Part shown: positions 12,525 through 24,167 of the stretch, in pieces
Numbering within the stretch: position 1 is the first letter of the stretch
Layout of the letters: each line of letters begins with the position of its first letter
Assembly: GCA_030737875.1 (NCBI GenBank)
Contig: CM060910.1
Coordinates: 632,945,303 to 633,009,302 of the forward strand
Direction: 5' to 3'
Origin: Allium sativum
Lineage: Eukaryota > Streptophyta > Magnoliopsida > Asparagales > Amaryllidaceae
Length of the DNA stretch: 64,000 bases
Translations under genes and position numbers: made by a program
Notes under the pieces: model-generated
The model's database searches: none
Seen by the model: the letters and a program-made list of their open reading frames with translations, nothing else
What the model was told of the DNA's origin: nothing

Positions 12525-12745
12525 AAACGACGGGGGGGGGGGGGGGGAGAGGGAAACCCACCGCCGCCAGGACCGCGCGACAGCCGCTGCCCCTCCCCAC
12601 GCCTCCGCCTCCCCCTCCAGTCCCCTCCTCCTCCTCAATGGACCCCCCCTCTCTCTCGCTCCCCCACTTCTCTTTCCTCCTTCAAACCCAAACCCAACGC
12701 CAAAATCGGACCAAAACCCCCACCGTGGCCCCCCCAACCTGCTGA
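12525..12745 (+). repeat. Poly-G and C-rich low-complexity block in the giant LTR
   Basis: A run of about 17 G (near 12531-12547) is followed by a C/T-rich stretch that opens long proline- and arginine-rich frames on both strands. The homologous position in other copies (46150-46500 plus; about 53560-53900 minus) is also GC-rich but has different frames. I therefore treat it as leader-like LTR sequence and not a gene. Confidence 0.7.
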
Positions 12746-14005
12746 ACGGACCGCCACCCCTTCTTCGACATCGGCGCTGACATTCCAACCCTCGAACTCC
12801 GCTGTAAGTTTTAGTGTTAATTGATTTTAGATAATTAGTTTAATGTAATTAAAAACATTGATTTTAAATTCAGTTGTCATGAGAATAGTAATGTGTTTAA
12901 AGTTGAGATTTTTGTGAGGGTAAAAATACGATTTTTAATCGTATGAAGATAGGAATTTTACCGTATAAAGTAAAGATTATATTTTTATTAATAAGAAAGA
13001 TATAACTTTTATTATAGGAAAGTTGGTTTTTATTAATATAAAAGATTTGATTTTTAATTTAGAAAAAGATAGGATTTTTAATATAGAAAAGCTTAGTTTT
13101 CTAAAATTGTAAAGATCGAAATAAAAATGTGATTTCCACTAGTTTGAATAGCGTTTAAAAAGATGATTATTATATAAGAAGTAGCAACATAAAAATACGA
13201 TTTTTACGTATAGAGATTTGGAATAAAAATATGATTTTTATATTATAGAAGTATTAAAAATCCGATTTTTATTGTGTAGAAGAGATAAAGATATAATTTT
13301 TACATGATGTAGAGTAATTAAAATATAATTTTTATCTATATAGTAGCGGTGTAAAAACAGAATTTTTATCTATATAGTAGCGGTGTAAAAATAGAATTTT
13401 TATCTATATGGAAACAATATAAAAACATGATTTTTATATATGTAGTGGCTACGGGCAATGAAATTGACAAGTGGCGAGCACAACGAAGATTGTCTCGAAA
13501 TCGGTGAGAACTTCTCACTTTTAATTTAATTTTCTAGTTAAAATATATACTAGGATGCAGACGGTGTTTAGTAGCACCCGACACCCGTCGTCCACAGACC
13601 ATGGACGGCTTGTTTGTTTGTTTGATTGATTTTGATGTGTAGTTGATTGTGTGATGTGGATTGAAATAAAAATATTTTTATAGTTAAAAATAGAATTTTT
13701 AACGTGTATATGAAATGAAATAAATTAATATAAACAAATCGAACGATTTGTTTATACACACACATTTGACTGATATTGATTAGGACGATAAATTTTACAC
13801 ATCGCCCAACTACACAAATAAAATCTGTGTTTGATTGTTTGAAACCCCACACGGGTATTGGGATGATATATGACATACACTAATCCCAATAATTAGTTGT
13901 ATGTCGATTGGTTGATTGACAGACTGCTATGAGCGTTAAATATTTATATTTGATTTTTATACAGTGTAGAATGCACTTTGGATTATGGTTGATTATTTGT
14001 CATTG

Positions 14006-14008
<3 letters not shown>

Positions 14009-14055
<47 letters not shown>
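14009..14055. repeat. (AT)n microsatellite
   Basis: An uninterrupted AT dinucleotide run of about 46 bases within the giant solo LTR. Confidence 0.97.
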
Positions 14056-14056
<1 letters not shown>

Positions 14057-14324
14057 GCATTGTATGGAAATCCATAGAAATAAAATCTATGGTAATTGAT
14101 TGGGCCTTATTCCACTTTTGAAATAGAATATTTGAAGAGAAATATTTGAGTAAAATATTTGAGAAGAAATATTTGAAACGAAATATTAGAATAGAATATT
14201 TGAAATAGAAATATATAAAGCCGTGTTGATTAGATATGCGCTATTTTGACGCGAACGATATTTATATCGATTATATTCGTTTTTATAATGGATATTGAAA
14301 AGAGATTTAAAAATTGAATATTTT

Positions 14325-14620
14325 GGAATGAAATTCGAATTAAATTGAATTGAAACGAATTAGAATTCGAATTGAATTGAAACGAATTAGAATTCGAATT
14401 GAATTGAAAATAAAATGAATTCGAATCGAATTGAAATTGAATGGAAATCAATTTGAAATGAATTCGAATTGAAAATGAATTCGAATTGAAATTGAATAGA
14501 AATGAATTCGAATTGAAATTGAATTGAATTGAAAACGAACTGAAATCGAATTAAAAATCGATTTGAATTGAAATCAATTTGAAATGAATTTAAAACGAAT
14601 TTATAAGGAAAAATTCAATT
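14325..14620. repeat. GAATT-rich degenerate short repeats
   Basis: Words such as GAATTGAAATTGAATT and GAATTCGAATTGAA repeat irregularly. A 73-codon minus-strand frame rich in N, S and F comes from this repetition. Confidence 0.85.
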
Positions 14621-15535
14621 TTGATTTGAATTTTGAAATGAAGTTGAAATCGTTTTTAAAACATATTTAAAACGATTTATAAAATACGTTTTAAAAGGGA
14701 ATCGACGAAATATATATTATATATGTAATATAATGGCCTGAATAGAATGCGCCGCGCCGCGGCAGTTCGCGAATTTCGACCATTGACTTCGAATGGATAT
14801 TGCGGGAGATCGGACCGTCGGATTCTCCTAAAGCCGGAACCATTGGGTTCGTATCGAAAAGAGCTTTCTAACATATTAGAAATTAGAAATCTAACGGTTG
14901 GATTTGGAATTATGTCCAAATCAAATTTGGAAAAGGTCGTTGTAAGTGCAGTTCGATGACCGTTGATGGAAATCGACTGTACGGGCCTTGATAAAATTAT
15001 TAAAAATATCAATAATTTGTGTAAAATCATAAGAAATGATTTGGGAAGAATTGGGATGAAAAACTCCATATTTGAAAAGATCAAAGTAGATTTTTATCGA
15101 AATGAACTAGTTTTGAACTAGAATAATAATTTATTTATTTTTAAAAATAAATAAATTGGATTTGAAATGGTTTTGAAAATAACCAGAATTTCCAATAATT
15201 GAATTGGAATGGATTTGAATCGAAATTGTCTTCGGAATATTTCGATGTTGGATTTCGTGATGATACAGATATTGTTATGGGAATTTGAAAGATATATTAA
15301 TATCGTTATTTCCAATACAATATTTGTTAGTCGTAGAATTTGATATTGAATATAAGCCGATATATTTTCTATTCAGAGCCTTGTATTTAATATCAAATGT
15401 GATTTTGGGTTTATCGTGAACGGTGTTTTAAATAACACTTGTTCTTTAACCCGATAATCAATGCAAAGTGATTTTGGGTTGTCATGAACGGTATCTTCAA
15501 TAATACTGTTCTTAGACCCAACGGAGTTAAGAAAA

Positions 15536-17300
15536 TCAGAAACTAACTGTAGATTAGTTAAGTTGAATGGTTTCTTGGGTATTGATCTGATGTTGGTTTC
15601 AGCCTTCGGGGTTAATACTTAGGGAATTGCTCACTTGCTATTTTACGGTTAGGGACTGATTGAAATGTGATGTGATTTTGGGGTTTATCGCGAACTGTGT
15701 TTTAAATGACATCGGTTCTTTAACCCAGTTAAAGATTAAAACTAAGTGGAGTTTTAATGAATCTTTAATTAGATTGAAAAGATCGAGAACGGAGTATCAC
15801 CAGTTTTGCTCCAGGCGATAGTTAAATCTTTAATTAGATTTGAACGTGAAATGGTAATTGAATTTACAGATAACACCGTGGTGTTAGATATGAAGTATTA
15901 CCAGTTTTACTTCATGGGATGAATAGGTTGGGATTGGGAAATTAAAACAAATGATTACTTCGGTAAGGTTCGTTAATCCCAGCTAGTTTGGATAAACCAT
16001 AATTTGGTTTGAATTGATATTCAAAAGAAGATTAAAGAATAAATTTATAAGGATTTATCTTTGATAAAATTAATGGGAACCTTTCCCTAAGAATGTGAAA
16101 TTTAGAAACTAACTGTAGGTTGGCTAAGATGAATGGTTTCCTGGGTATTGATCTGATGTTGGTTTCGGCCTTCGGGGTTAATATTTGGCGAATTGTTCTC
16201 TTACTAATTTACGGTTAGTGACTGATGAATTGGAATGAGGTGTTTGTTGTGTTTGTGTAACACTCGTTTATTATATACGCGAGTTATTCAGAAAGACCGG
16301 GTTTATCCCATTCTGAATAACTGATTCGACGATTAGTCGAAGATGAAGACGGTGGTTGAAGGCCGGAGGTCTTCACGTCGTTTGGATAATTACTGATGAT
16401 CTTGATTGGGCCGTACACCCAAGAGGAGGGAATCAGTTGGTGATCGTCCAGACGTACTTGGAGATCGATGGATATGCGAGGTACAAGGTGCCTCCGGTTT
16501 CGTTCAGACCCAGAACGGACTTGTAAATGGATTGTGTGTCTGACATTGGATTTCATTCTGTGTGACTGATATTGGTTGCATAGAGTGGTTTGCCTGTGTA
16601 GCATGCTAAAATGCTAATGATCAAGGCTTCTGTTGAAAAGCAGAGTCTTGTGGTTGATGATTAAAGCACAGCCTTTGTGGCATCGCTTTGTGTAGCGTTA
16701 ATTCGCGAGCCTCACACCCCGGTTGTGAACCAGAAACGTGAGGGGACATCAGGGAGGGCATGCGCTTCCTTCTAGCTAGAAGTGGCGTCAGTGGTTTGAC
16801 ACGCCCTGATGAGTTTGACTTATGTGGTTGTTGGTTTGCGAGGCGCCTCGGATATATCGGTGACCATGTGAAGCCGATGGAGTCATTTGTTGGCTCATTT
16901 ACGTCCCAAAGGGTGGGAAAACGCAGTGTCCAGGCATTTTAATCCACATTGGTGGACCGGCCCTGACGGTCCAAGGGACCACCTGAGTCTGGGTCCTGAG
17001 ACATGGGCTAGATTGTCTCGAATCGGTAGGGGACTATCTTTTGCCTCGGTTCATAGATGGAAATTCAACTTCCAATACGTGACATGTGCTGTTTTGATTG
17101 TAAACCTATATATGGTGACATAGTGGCATGGGACGCTCATGTCGCCTATGATTGATATTTATGATTGTATATAAAATCAGAAACTAACTGGAAACGAGCT
17201 AAGATGGGTGGTTTCCTAGGTGTTTGTCTGATGTTGGATTCGGCCTTCGGGGTTAATACTTAGGGAATCGTTCTCTTACTAATTTGCGGTTGGAGTCTGA
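15536..17300 (+). repeat. Three dispersed copies of a 130-bp LTR sub-repeat
   Basis: Copies at about 15536-15662, 16104-16226 and 17176-17300 share AGAAACTAACTG, GGTTTCCTGGGT, TGATCTGATGTTGG, CCTTCGGGGTTAAT and a closing ACGGTTAG-GACTGAT. A single copy is found in the truncated LTR (about 48355-48470), and in reverse in the two LTRs of the 49673 element (about 51405-51530 and 57925-58040). Confidence 0.85.
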
Positions 17301-17931
17301 TTAAGAATTTAAAACATGAAATTTAGCGTATCAAGCATTCTTTGGCTATTATAAGGTAAAAACCCTATCCTCCGGCTTGCGTTGCATTGTGTGATGGGGC
17401 CTGGGTCTTATAATAGCTTCATTGTTCTTTATTTAGCATTGCGCTGTTTGTTATATGCACTGGTGTTCTTGTGAGGAAACCCGTTCCGTGTTATACGGCT
17501 TGGTCCCTTGATTTATCTAACTTTAAAATAAAGATTAATAATTGTTTTAGTTCTCACACCAGTCACATGACTGACCTGGGGTTTATTGTTTTAACCTAAA
17601 CTCTGGGTGCCCTTATTTTTACACGGGCAGCTAGTAGTTTTGGTTTTGCAGATTTATATCCTTAGGATCCTGATTTACAGCTGGAACGATACTCGGAAAG
17701 CTCTGTATCCGTGTATTACTTCTAGTTGTGTATTGTATTATTTTCCGCTGCTATGTAATGTATTGTAATCTCTGATATTTTCTGTGTAATATTTATTCAT
17801 ACTCTGTATATTCTTGTTATCTGATGAAATTGTTGTAATTAACAATGAAATGTTCTTCTGTCTGAGTTCTGATGTGGCTTGTTCTCAACTCAATCCGCGA
17901 TTTCCTGTAAGGGGGATTTCGGGTCGTTTCA

Positions 17932-19111
17932 GAAGAGGTACAGGATTAGTGTCGACTCTCATGTACTCCTCGGCCTTTTTATAGAATTTCTCGAGCGTGT
18001 TCGGTTCTTTCATTTTAATCCATCTACCGAATTCGCTTTTCTCATCTATGGCACCGATTAGAGACATTAAGATCATGCGAGACTCGGGATTTCCTACTTC
18101 TGATACAACATCAATAAATATTTTGAGGAAAGCCTTGACGGATTCTCCTGGATCCTGCTTCATTGACGTAAGAGAAATAACGTCCTTAGCTTTCGTAGCT
18201 TGCAGCTTGAACTGCTCTTTGAATTTCAAAGTCAAATCATCGAATCGGTTGATGGATTTGTGTGGCAATCTCGTGAGCCATAATGATGCGACGCCTTCAA
18301 GATAGAGAGAAAGGCACAAGCATTTGATTTCGTCCTTCGCTCTGGCTGCATTCATATGCCACTTGTATTTGTATAGGATGTGATTTGGATCAGAAGTTCC
18401 GTTGTATGGAGATAGAGTAGGATGAGTGAACTTTTTGGGGAATTCTGGTTTGCAGATCCTCTTTGCGAATGGATTTTTCCTGAGAGAGAAGTCCCATTCA
18501 TGTTCACTATCCTTGTGAGCCATGTTATTTTCCATGATTTGCTTTACCATATCCGTGATATATTCCTTCGAGTTTTGTCGCTTCGAAGAGCGGACTTCGA
18601 TCTCTTTACCGGATGCTCGTTGTAGCGAGCGATCGTGATTAGAGTATCTATGTCCTTCACTTCCACCGTAGGAAGGTGCTTCCGTAATGGGACTTGCAAC
18701 TCGTCGGTTATTTCGATTGGAATGTTTTTTGATCTTCAATCTTGAGTCTTTGATATTAGCATTGCTTTTGTCAATAAGCCCTTCCAAGTTGTCATTGTGA
18801 AGATGATCGGTGGTTGATGATTTTGCGTTCCCTTCAAGGTTGACATGGATCTTCGGAGGAGGAGCGGGATTTGTTTGAGCATTTAGGAGAGCACCCATGT
18901 TATCCATTAAAGCTTGATTACCATTCGTTAATGTTTTATTAGCATCGATTAAGGCTTTATTAGAGGCTCCCACTCGTTGGCTCAAGTTAGCGACGATGGC
19001 ATCTAGTTCGGCTCTAGTTACTCCGGTTCCACTTATTGAGTTTTCGCCAACTTTGAAATGGTTAGTTAGCGGCGTGGCTTCGTGGTTAGCAACGTCGCTA
19101 GGGAGCTCCAA
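17932..19111 (-). pseudogene. N-terminal and central part of Tat gag
   Basis: A minus-strand frame of about 393 codons starts at 19111, about 170 bases after the primer site. The first third is low-complexity, with a helical DANKTLTNGNQALMDN-like stretch. The retrotransposon gag domain follows, from about residue 215 to 390, with FPKKFTHPTLSPYNGTSDPN, then ASLWLTRLP and FDDLTLKFKEQF, and a PGESVKAFLKIF segment. These are the conserved blocks of Tat/Ogre gag. The frame is open until the insertion point. The open reading continues to 17885 only because it runs into the end of the giant solo LTR, so its last 15 or so residues are not gag. The rest of gag lies at 11034-11570. Confidence 0.88.
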
Positions 19112-19277
19112 TGGTTTTACTTGCGGTCTATTTTGATTTAGCCATTATTTCGGATATGGAATTGAATTTGGAAGAGAGCTCGTCGATTGAGCTAGATCTT
19201 GGACTTGTAGAATCTATGGTAGAAGTAGGCTTAGAAATTCAATGCAAAGCTCTTGAATTGGGGAGGAAGGCGAACGC

Positions 19278-19296
19278 GGCCCCATGGTGGGCGCCA
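19278..19296 (-). other. Primer-binding site of the Tat element
   Basis: The minus strand reads TGGCGCCCACCATGGGGCC two bases inside the 5' LTR. The leading TGG and the position are right for a primer site. I do not assign the tRNA. Confidence 0.8.
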
Positions 19297-19298
19297 AA

Positions 19299-20863
19299 TG
19301 TTTGAATCAAAAATGGTTCAAACACCAAAGGTGTGAAATCACACTTCACCAAATGGTATGCAAAATGAAAATGGGGCCACAAATGCAAAGTAAACGGAAA
19401 AAAGCGGGAAAAAGCAAGTAAGAGACACATGATTTTTATAGTGGTTCGATCTAGAGAAGATCTACGTCCACTTTGGAAGCCATTTCATTATCATGCGAGA
19501 GATTTACAAAATTCATCATCTCATACATCACATCATTGCCCATTCTCTCTTTTACAATGATTTTCCTCTCTTTAATAATTTGATTCTCTCTAATCCGTTA
19601 TGGAAGTGATTGGATCCCTTGAATGGGGAGAACGTGAGAGTGTATGCTTCACCGTTTGAGCACTTTGAGGATCAATGAAGAATCCATGGCGGTTGAGATG
19701 TGAATCGAAGCTTTGAGGGTGATTAATTGCGGTAGGAGAGAATTTGAATGGAGCTTGAGATGATGGAAATGATGGATCTCGATTTGAAGATGGTAGATCT
19801 CGGCTTGGAGATGGAGAAGGATGAAGAGAACATGAGTTGACCTCTAATAGAGGAAGGAGGAGACTTAGTCCAATTGGTGATGGAGAAAGATGAAGTGAGC
19901 TTTGGCGGCCATTAATGGGGTTTATAATAGAGCTTGGAAGGTTGAAGAAATGATTTGGCAGCCCTCGAGGTAGAGGAATCGGTCCCCTAAATGGTTGTGA
20001 AAGGGGGTATTTATAGGTGGATTTGGTGTGGAGTTTAGAAGGAGTGGAAATGTTGTAATTATGGGGTGCAAAGCCATGTGGGTACAATTGGCCAACACCG
20101 CTTTACAGGTATACACGAGCTGGCCAGCGTGGCTTTACAACTGAACGTGAACCGGCCAGGAGCAAAGGGTTGGACTGAGCGAGCGTGCCAAAGTGTGATT
20201 GGCAAGTGAGCCAAATCCCAGTGCGCAAGCCATTTACAGACATGTAACCGCTCCCTTCTTTATTACTTTTTGGGCGTCCTTTTTGTGTACGTGGTGATTC
20301 TTTGTGTGCAGCTTTATATTATGCTCCTTTTCCATTCCATGGTTTGTCCTGAATTTGTGCGTTGCAAATCTGCTTGACCCCTACGCCAAGTGCTGCTCGA
20401 CCACCTTCTGGATGATAACGCTCGACCCAACCGGAATGGATTGCTCGACCCTCTAGATGGTGCTCCTCTCGAACTCTTTACACAGGGTAAATGAGAGACC
20501 CTTTCTTTGGAGATGTGCGAGCGACCTTAATTTGGATTGCATGAGCAACATAGGGGAAGCATGCGCGACTAGACGTTCTCTGCTCGACCCACTTGAGCTG
20601 ACTGACCACTTGCTGATATACCGGGCGCCCGATGACCGACCAGTTGTTGGCCGATGAGTTGCTTGAACAAGCACGACCAGAATGGAAGCCGCTGTTTGAT
20701 CAATAAGGCTGAAACTGCTGCTCAACCGATCAGGTGGAAGCTGCTTCTCAATCGACCGGGTGGTGGTGCTCTTGGGTGAGCGACCTTGCCAATATTTAAA
20801 ATATAGCTACCTGCACTCATTCTGTTTGACACAATGCTTGAATAGGTTTTTAGCCAGTTAACA
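19299..20863 (-). repeat. 5' LTR of the Tat element
   Basis: It is the partner of 8088-9636. On the minus strand it carries CTATAAATA (20008-20016) as a likely promoter. The frames in it, for example 19590-20087, match shadow frames in the other LTR. Confidence 0.92.
20008..20016 (-). promoter_or_regulatory. TATA box of the Tat 5' LTR
   Basis: CTATAAATA reads toward gag and is conserved in the 3' LTR at 8799-8807. Confidence 0.6.
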
Positions 20864-21420
20864 ATATGTTTCAGATCTTATATCAATATTTCATTCTGCA
20901 AAATTTTATTTGAATCTGAGTTGTTTAGTTGCTTCAAATCAGTCATTGAATTTGGACAGAATATGATTTCCAACTGAATTCATTTTATGTTTGAAAAGTG
21001 TCATTTTTAAAAAATGGCATATCCTTCACTTGCAACGAAATGCTTTCAAATTTTAATATCTTTCAGATCTTATATCAATATTTGATGCTGCAAAATTTCA
21101 TTTGAAACTGAGTTGTTTAGATGCTTCAAATCAGTCGTCGAAGTTAGACAAAATATGATTTTTAGCTGAGTGCATTTTATGACTGAAAAGTGTCATCTTT
21201 AAAAATGTTATCTCCTTCACTTTGCAGCGAAATGCTTCCAAATTTTAATATGTTTCATATTTTATACCAATATTTGATGTGTAAATTTTCATTTGAATCT
21301 GAGTTGTTTAGATGCTTCAAATCAATCGTTGAAGTTAGACAAAATATGATTTTTAGCTGGGTTCATTTTATGGCTGAAAAGGGCCATCTTTGAAAATGTG
21401 TTTCTTCTTCGTTTTATAAC
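20864..21420 (+). repeat. 192-bp tandem array, right part
   Basis: The array resumes exactly after the Tat element. The word TGCTT-CAAATTTTAATAT is at 21042 and 21234, spacing 192. The unit interrupted at 8069 joins to the remainder here with the right length. A degraded unit runs to about 21420. Confidence 0.85.
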
Positions 21421-21643
21421 GGAATACTGTAAAATTATAGTATATTATTGTCCATGTGTTGTAGTTTATTACTGCAAAATTTCATAAATTTCTTGGTTGT
21501 TTTTTTTGCGCTAAATATAATGTCAAAGTTGGCTGAAAACAAGATTTTGATTTTGTCATTTCAATTTGCAGCATTCTTCATTAGTCTTCATTGCTAAATT
21601 TGAGTTAATTGATGTTTAAATTGAAAAGTTTAATGATGGATAT

Positions 21644-24164
21644 TGTAGCCGGGATATCCGATAACGGATTATTTTGGTGTTGAAGATATTCTAAATTTAA
21701 ATTTTATTTAAATTTAAATATCGGTAAATATCAATACTCGAAGATTTTGATGGTTTTAATTGTTTTGATTTCAAATAAATTTTGGAAAATTTTATTAAAA
21801 AACATGGGTTGAAAAAATAAATGTTTTAAAGACATTTTAAAGGATTTTTAATAAATTACTTATTAATTTTAAAGTATTTTAAAAATTGTCAGTCTATTTA
21901 AATAATGGGTTTTCCCATAAAAAGCTTTTATAAAAATTTCGAAAACTGTTTAAAAATCCTATTTTCTCTATAAAATTACTTCAAATATATTTTAGCTTAT
22001 TTTTATGTATTTCGACCTATAAGAGTGAGAGTTAAAACGATTTAGAAGAATACGTGGTATGGGACATGCATTTTTGCATTATCGCTTAATATCGAACTTG
22101 TACGATTTAAACCAATTTGAAGAGGTATTATGAGAAGTTTTAGAAGTTGCCAAATTTTGGCGAAGGCTATTGGATTGAAAAATACTTTTTGAGTATGCTC
22201 AAAGACAAACCAATCAAGATGTATTTTTATGACTCTCGATGAAATGAGGCAATTTTGATGTTGAAACTCTAAATTGAATTTATTGTCAGGAATAACCTTC
22301 ACGATGTTTCTTACTTACAAAGAAGATAAGGCAAGTCATTTTTGATGTATTAACAGTGGTTTGACATTTACGATGGATTTTATTTGCCGATGAGATGAGA
22401 TAATTCACGATGTCATTATACTCGTCAAGATAGGGAGATGAGACGAGTTGGGCATCTTTACACTCGCCGATGATGTGAGGAAGTGTATATTTGATGATGT
22501 TTTATGATGGTTTTTCCAATGTAGCATCGACTAACGGCTACTAAACCATTAGGTGCAAACATATGGTATGAGACATATGTTGACGCCTTACGGGTTTCTA
22601 ATCGAGGAGTTGAGATACATTCAAGATGTTACTAGCACTATTGACCGAGTACTCGATTGGAGTCATCGTGATGATTACGATGTTATTACTTGACCCCCAA
22701 TCATCACGATGTTATTACTCGGGTTTTTGTAACTGTGTGTCATCATAATGTGTCCGACTATAGTCAATCACGATGATTACGATGCTATGATGTTGTGCGA
22801 CCCTAAGTCATCATGATGTATGGTACCAAAATTCAGTACTAGTCAAGAAGTTAAGCACACATGCAGTTTTCTATGATGTTTTGATGCTTTGAATTCACCT
22901 TTTTGATGATGATATTCGAATAAGGCCTCGAGTATGAAAAGGCCAAGTTTATATTATGTTTTGTGGTGATTTCGAATACGACGTTTTGAACCCTTTTGTG
23001 TGCTATCAAGATAGATTTGTGACCTTTTTATGATTATACCGATGAAATGAGGTATATATTATATTAATTCTTTTGTGATGAGTTTTAGTAATGGATTTGA
23101 GATGTATTTATATTTATACCAATGAAATGAGGTATAATAATTAAGAAGTTTCTATTATATGAGCTTTATGATATATTGATTTGTGTTGAGATTTAGTATA
23201 CGCTGACCAAACGAGGCATATTTATATGTGTTTATCCTTTATTTAAAGATTATGTATTCCTATGGTTCATATTCTTAATTATTCACAGTCAAATAAAGTA
23301 TGAACGTTGTACCATATCTTACATGCCTATTGCATCCCTTACAAACTCATGATAGACCTTATGAGGCATCTCGTTAAGAGAAAAGTTGATCAACTATTTC
23401 GTTTCGTTGGCAATAATGGAATGTTTCCCTTATCACTTACATTAATTTAACTTTACTACTAATAAATTTAGCTTTCCTGACCCGTATGCTTTTCACTCGG
23501 GTCAGACCGAGTTGCAGGTTAGGTATAGATTGCAGTTTCCCTTGGATCTTTGTACTATTTTTTGTTGTGCTTTATCATTATAGCTCGGATATCGTACCTT
23601 ATGAGTGGTCAATTTTTATGTTATCAAGATGTATAGTTCTGTGGAATGGGTGAATATGTGATTCAATAATCCTTGCTACTTATGTATGATGTATGATTAT
23701 AGAGATGTATGGTGGTGTATGTGCTTATATATATACTCTGATCTAGGTTTGCTATTTTGTGACTGATGTTTTCTATCTGCATATATATTCAGTAATCTAC
23801 ACTCACTTAGTACTCATCTACTCCTTGGTAGATTAACCTAGTATAGTGTATATGTAGCTATACCCCACATCTCAAGGTGCTCCCCATAGTACCCTCCTCG
23901 TACGATCTCCACTGTCATGCCACAGAAGCGTATGTAACATCCATCCTACGCCAAACGACTTACGAAAATCCAAATCATTACGCCACGTAATCGCACAGAA
24001 CCATCATCACTATGTCACGTAAGCGTACGGATTGTCTTATCCAAACACCTCGGTCAAATCAAGTCTCAACATGAAGTAATGCCCTACTATCTACGATACA
24101 CCACCCAGTGCATGTATCTAGACCCTCACACGAACGTACTGGTCTATTATACCCCAAGCTCTGT
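21644..24164 (+). repeat. LTR-like repeat, no gene seen
   Basis: It starts with a TGTAGCCGGG terminus. About 22240-23220 contain degenerate short repeats around the word GATGAAATGAGG-AT. Around 23470-23530 is a CTGACCCG-to-GGGTCAGACC inverted stretch. Such features fit a long LTR, but I could not find the matching end or a target duplication. From about 23935 the sequence changes to material resembling the decayed repeat right of the CACTA element. Confidence 0.35.
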
Positions 24165-24167
24165 AAT

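Larger units (their letters stand above)
11571..17931 (+). mobile_element. 6.4-kb giant solo LTR with GAAGA target duplication
   Basis: It begins TGTAATAACCCGGAAATCC, ends GGGTCGTTTCA, and is flanked by GAAGA at 11566-11570 and 17932-17936. It has no primer site, polypurine tract or coding domain. It shares blocks in the same order with 45271-49166 and with both LTRs of the 49673-61372 element. The blocks include the cell of words CGAAACCACTT-TGTTGGATCC-GA, a GC-rich leader, 'accatggacg', a segment with CCTTCGGGGTTAAT and the segment ending CTCATTTACG-CCCAAAGG. It is therefore one LTR of a giant-LTR family. It inserted into gag of the Tat element. Many small open frames inside it are shadows of low-complexity DNA. 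Confidence 0.87.
8088..20863 (-). mobile_element. Tat-lineage Ty3/gypsy retrotransposon, gag-only derivative
   Basis: Direct repeats at 8088-9636 and 19299-20863 are the LTRs. Read on the minus strand they begin TGTTAAC and end CAAACA. The likely target duplication is ATATG, now AAATG at 8083-8087 and ATATG at 20864-20868. The pre-insertion sequence is visible in sister units of the 192-bp array, which read TTTTAATATG. On the minus strand the order is 5' LTR, primer site (19278-19296), gag (19111 down to 11034, split by a giant solo LTR), two tandem arrays, then the 3' LTR. Internal DNA without the insertion is only about 3.3 kb. I find no protease, reverse transcriptase, RNase H or integrase, so it would depend on proteins from a relative. 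LTR differences are frequent by eye, so it is not recent. Confidence 0.88.

Noticed and set aside
12282..12824. Overlapping 88- to 168-codon frames on both strands
   Set aside because: They come from a poly-G/C-rich low-complexity block inside the giant solo LTR. They are not conserved in sister LTRs.
17885..17931. C-terminal 15 residues of the long minus-strand gag frame
   Set aside because: They are encoded by the end of the inserted giant solo LTR, not by gag.
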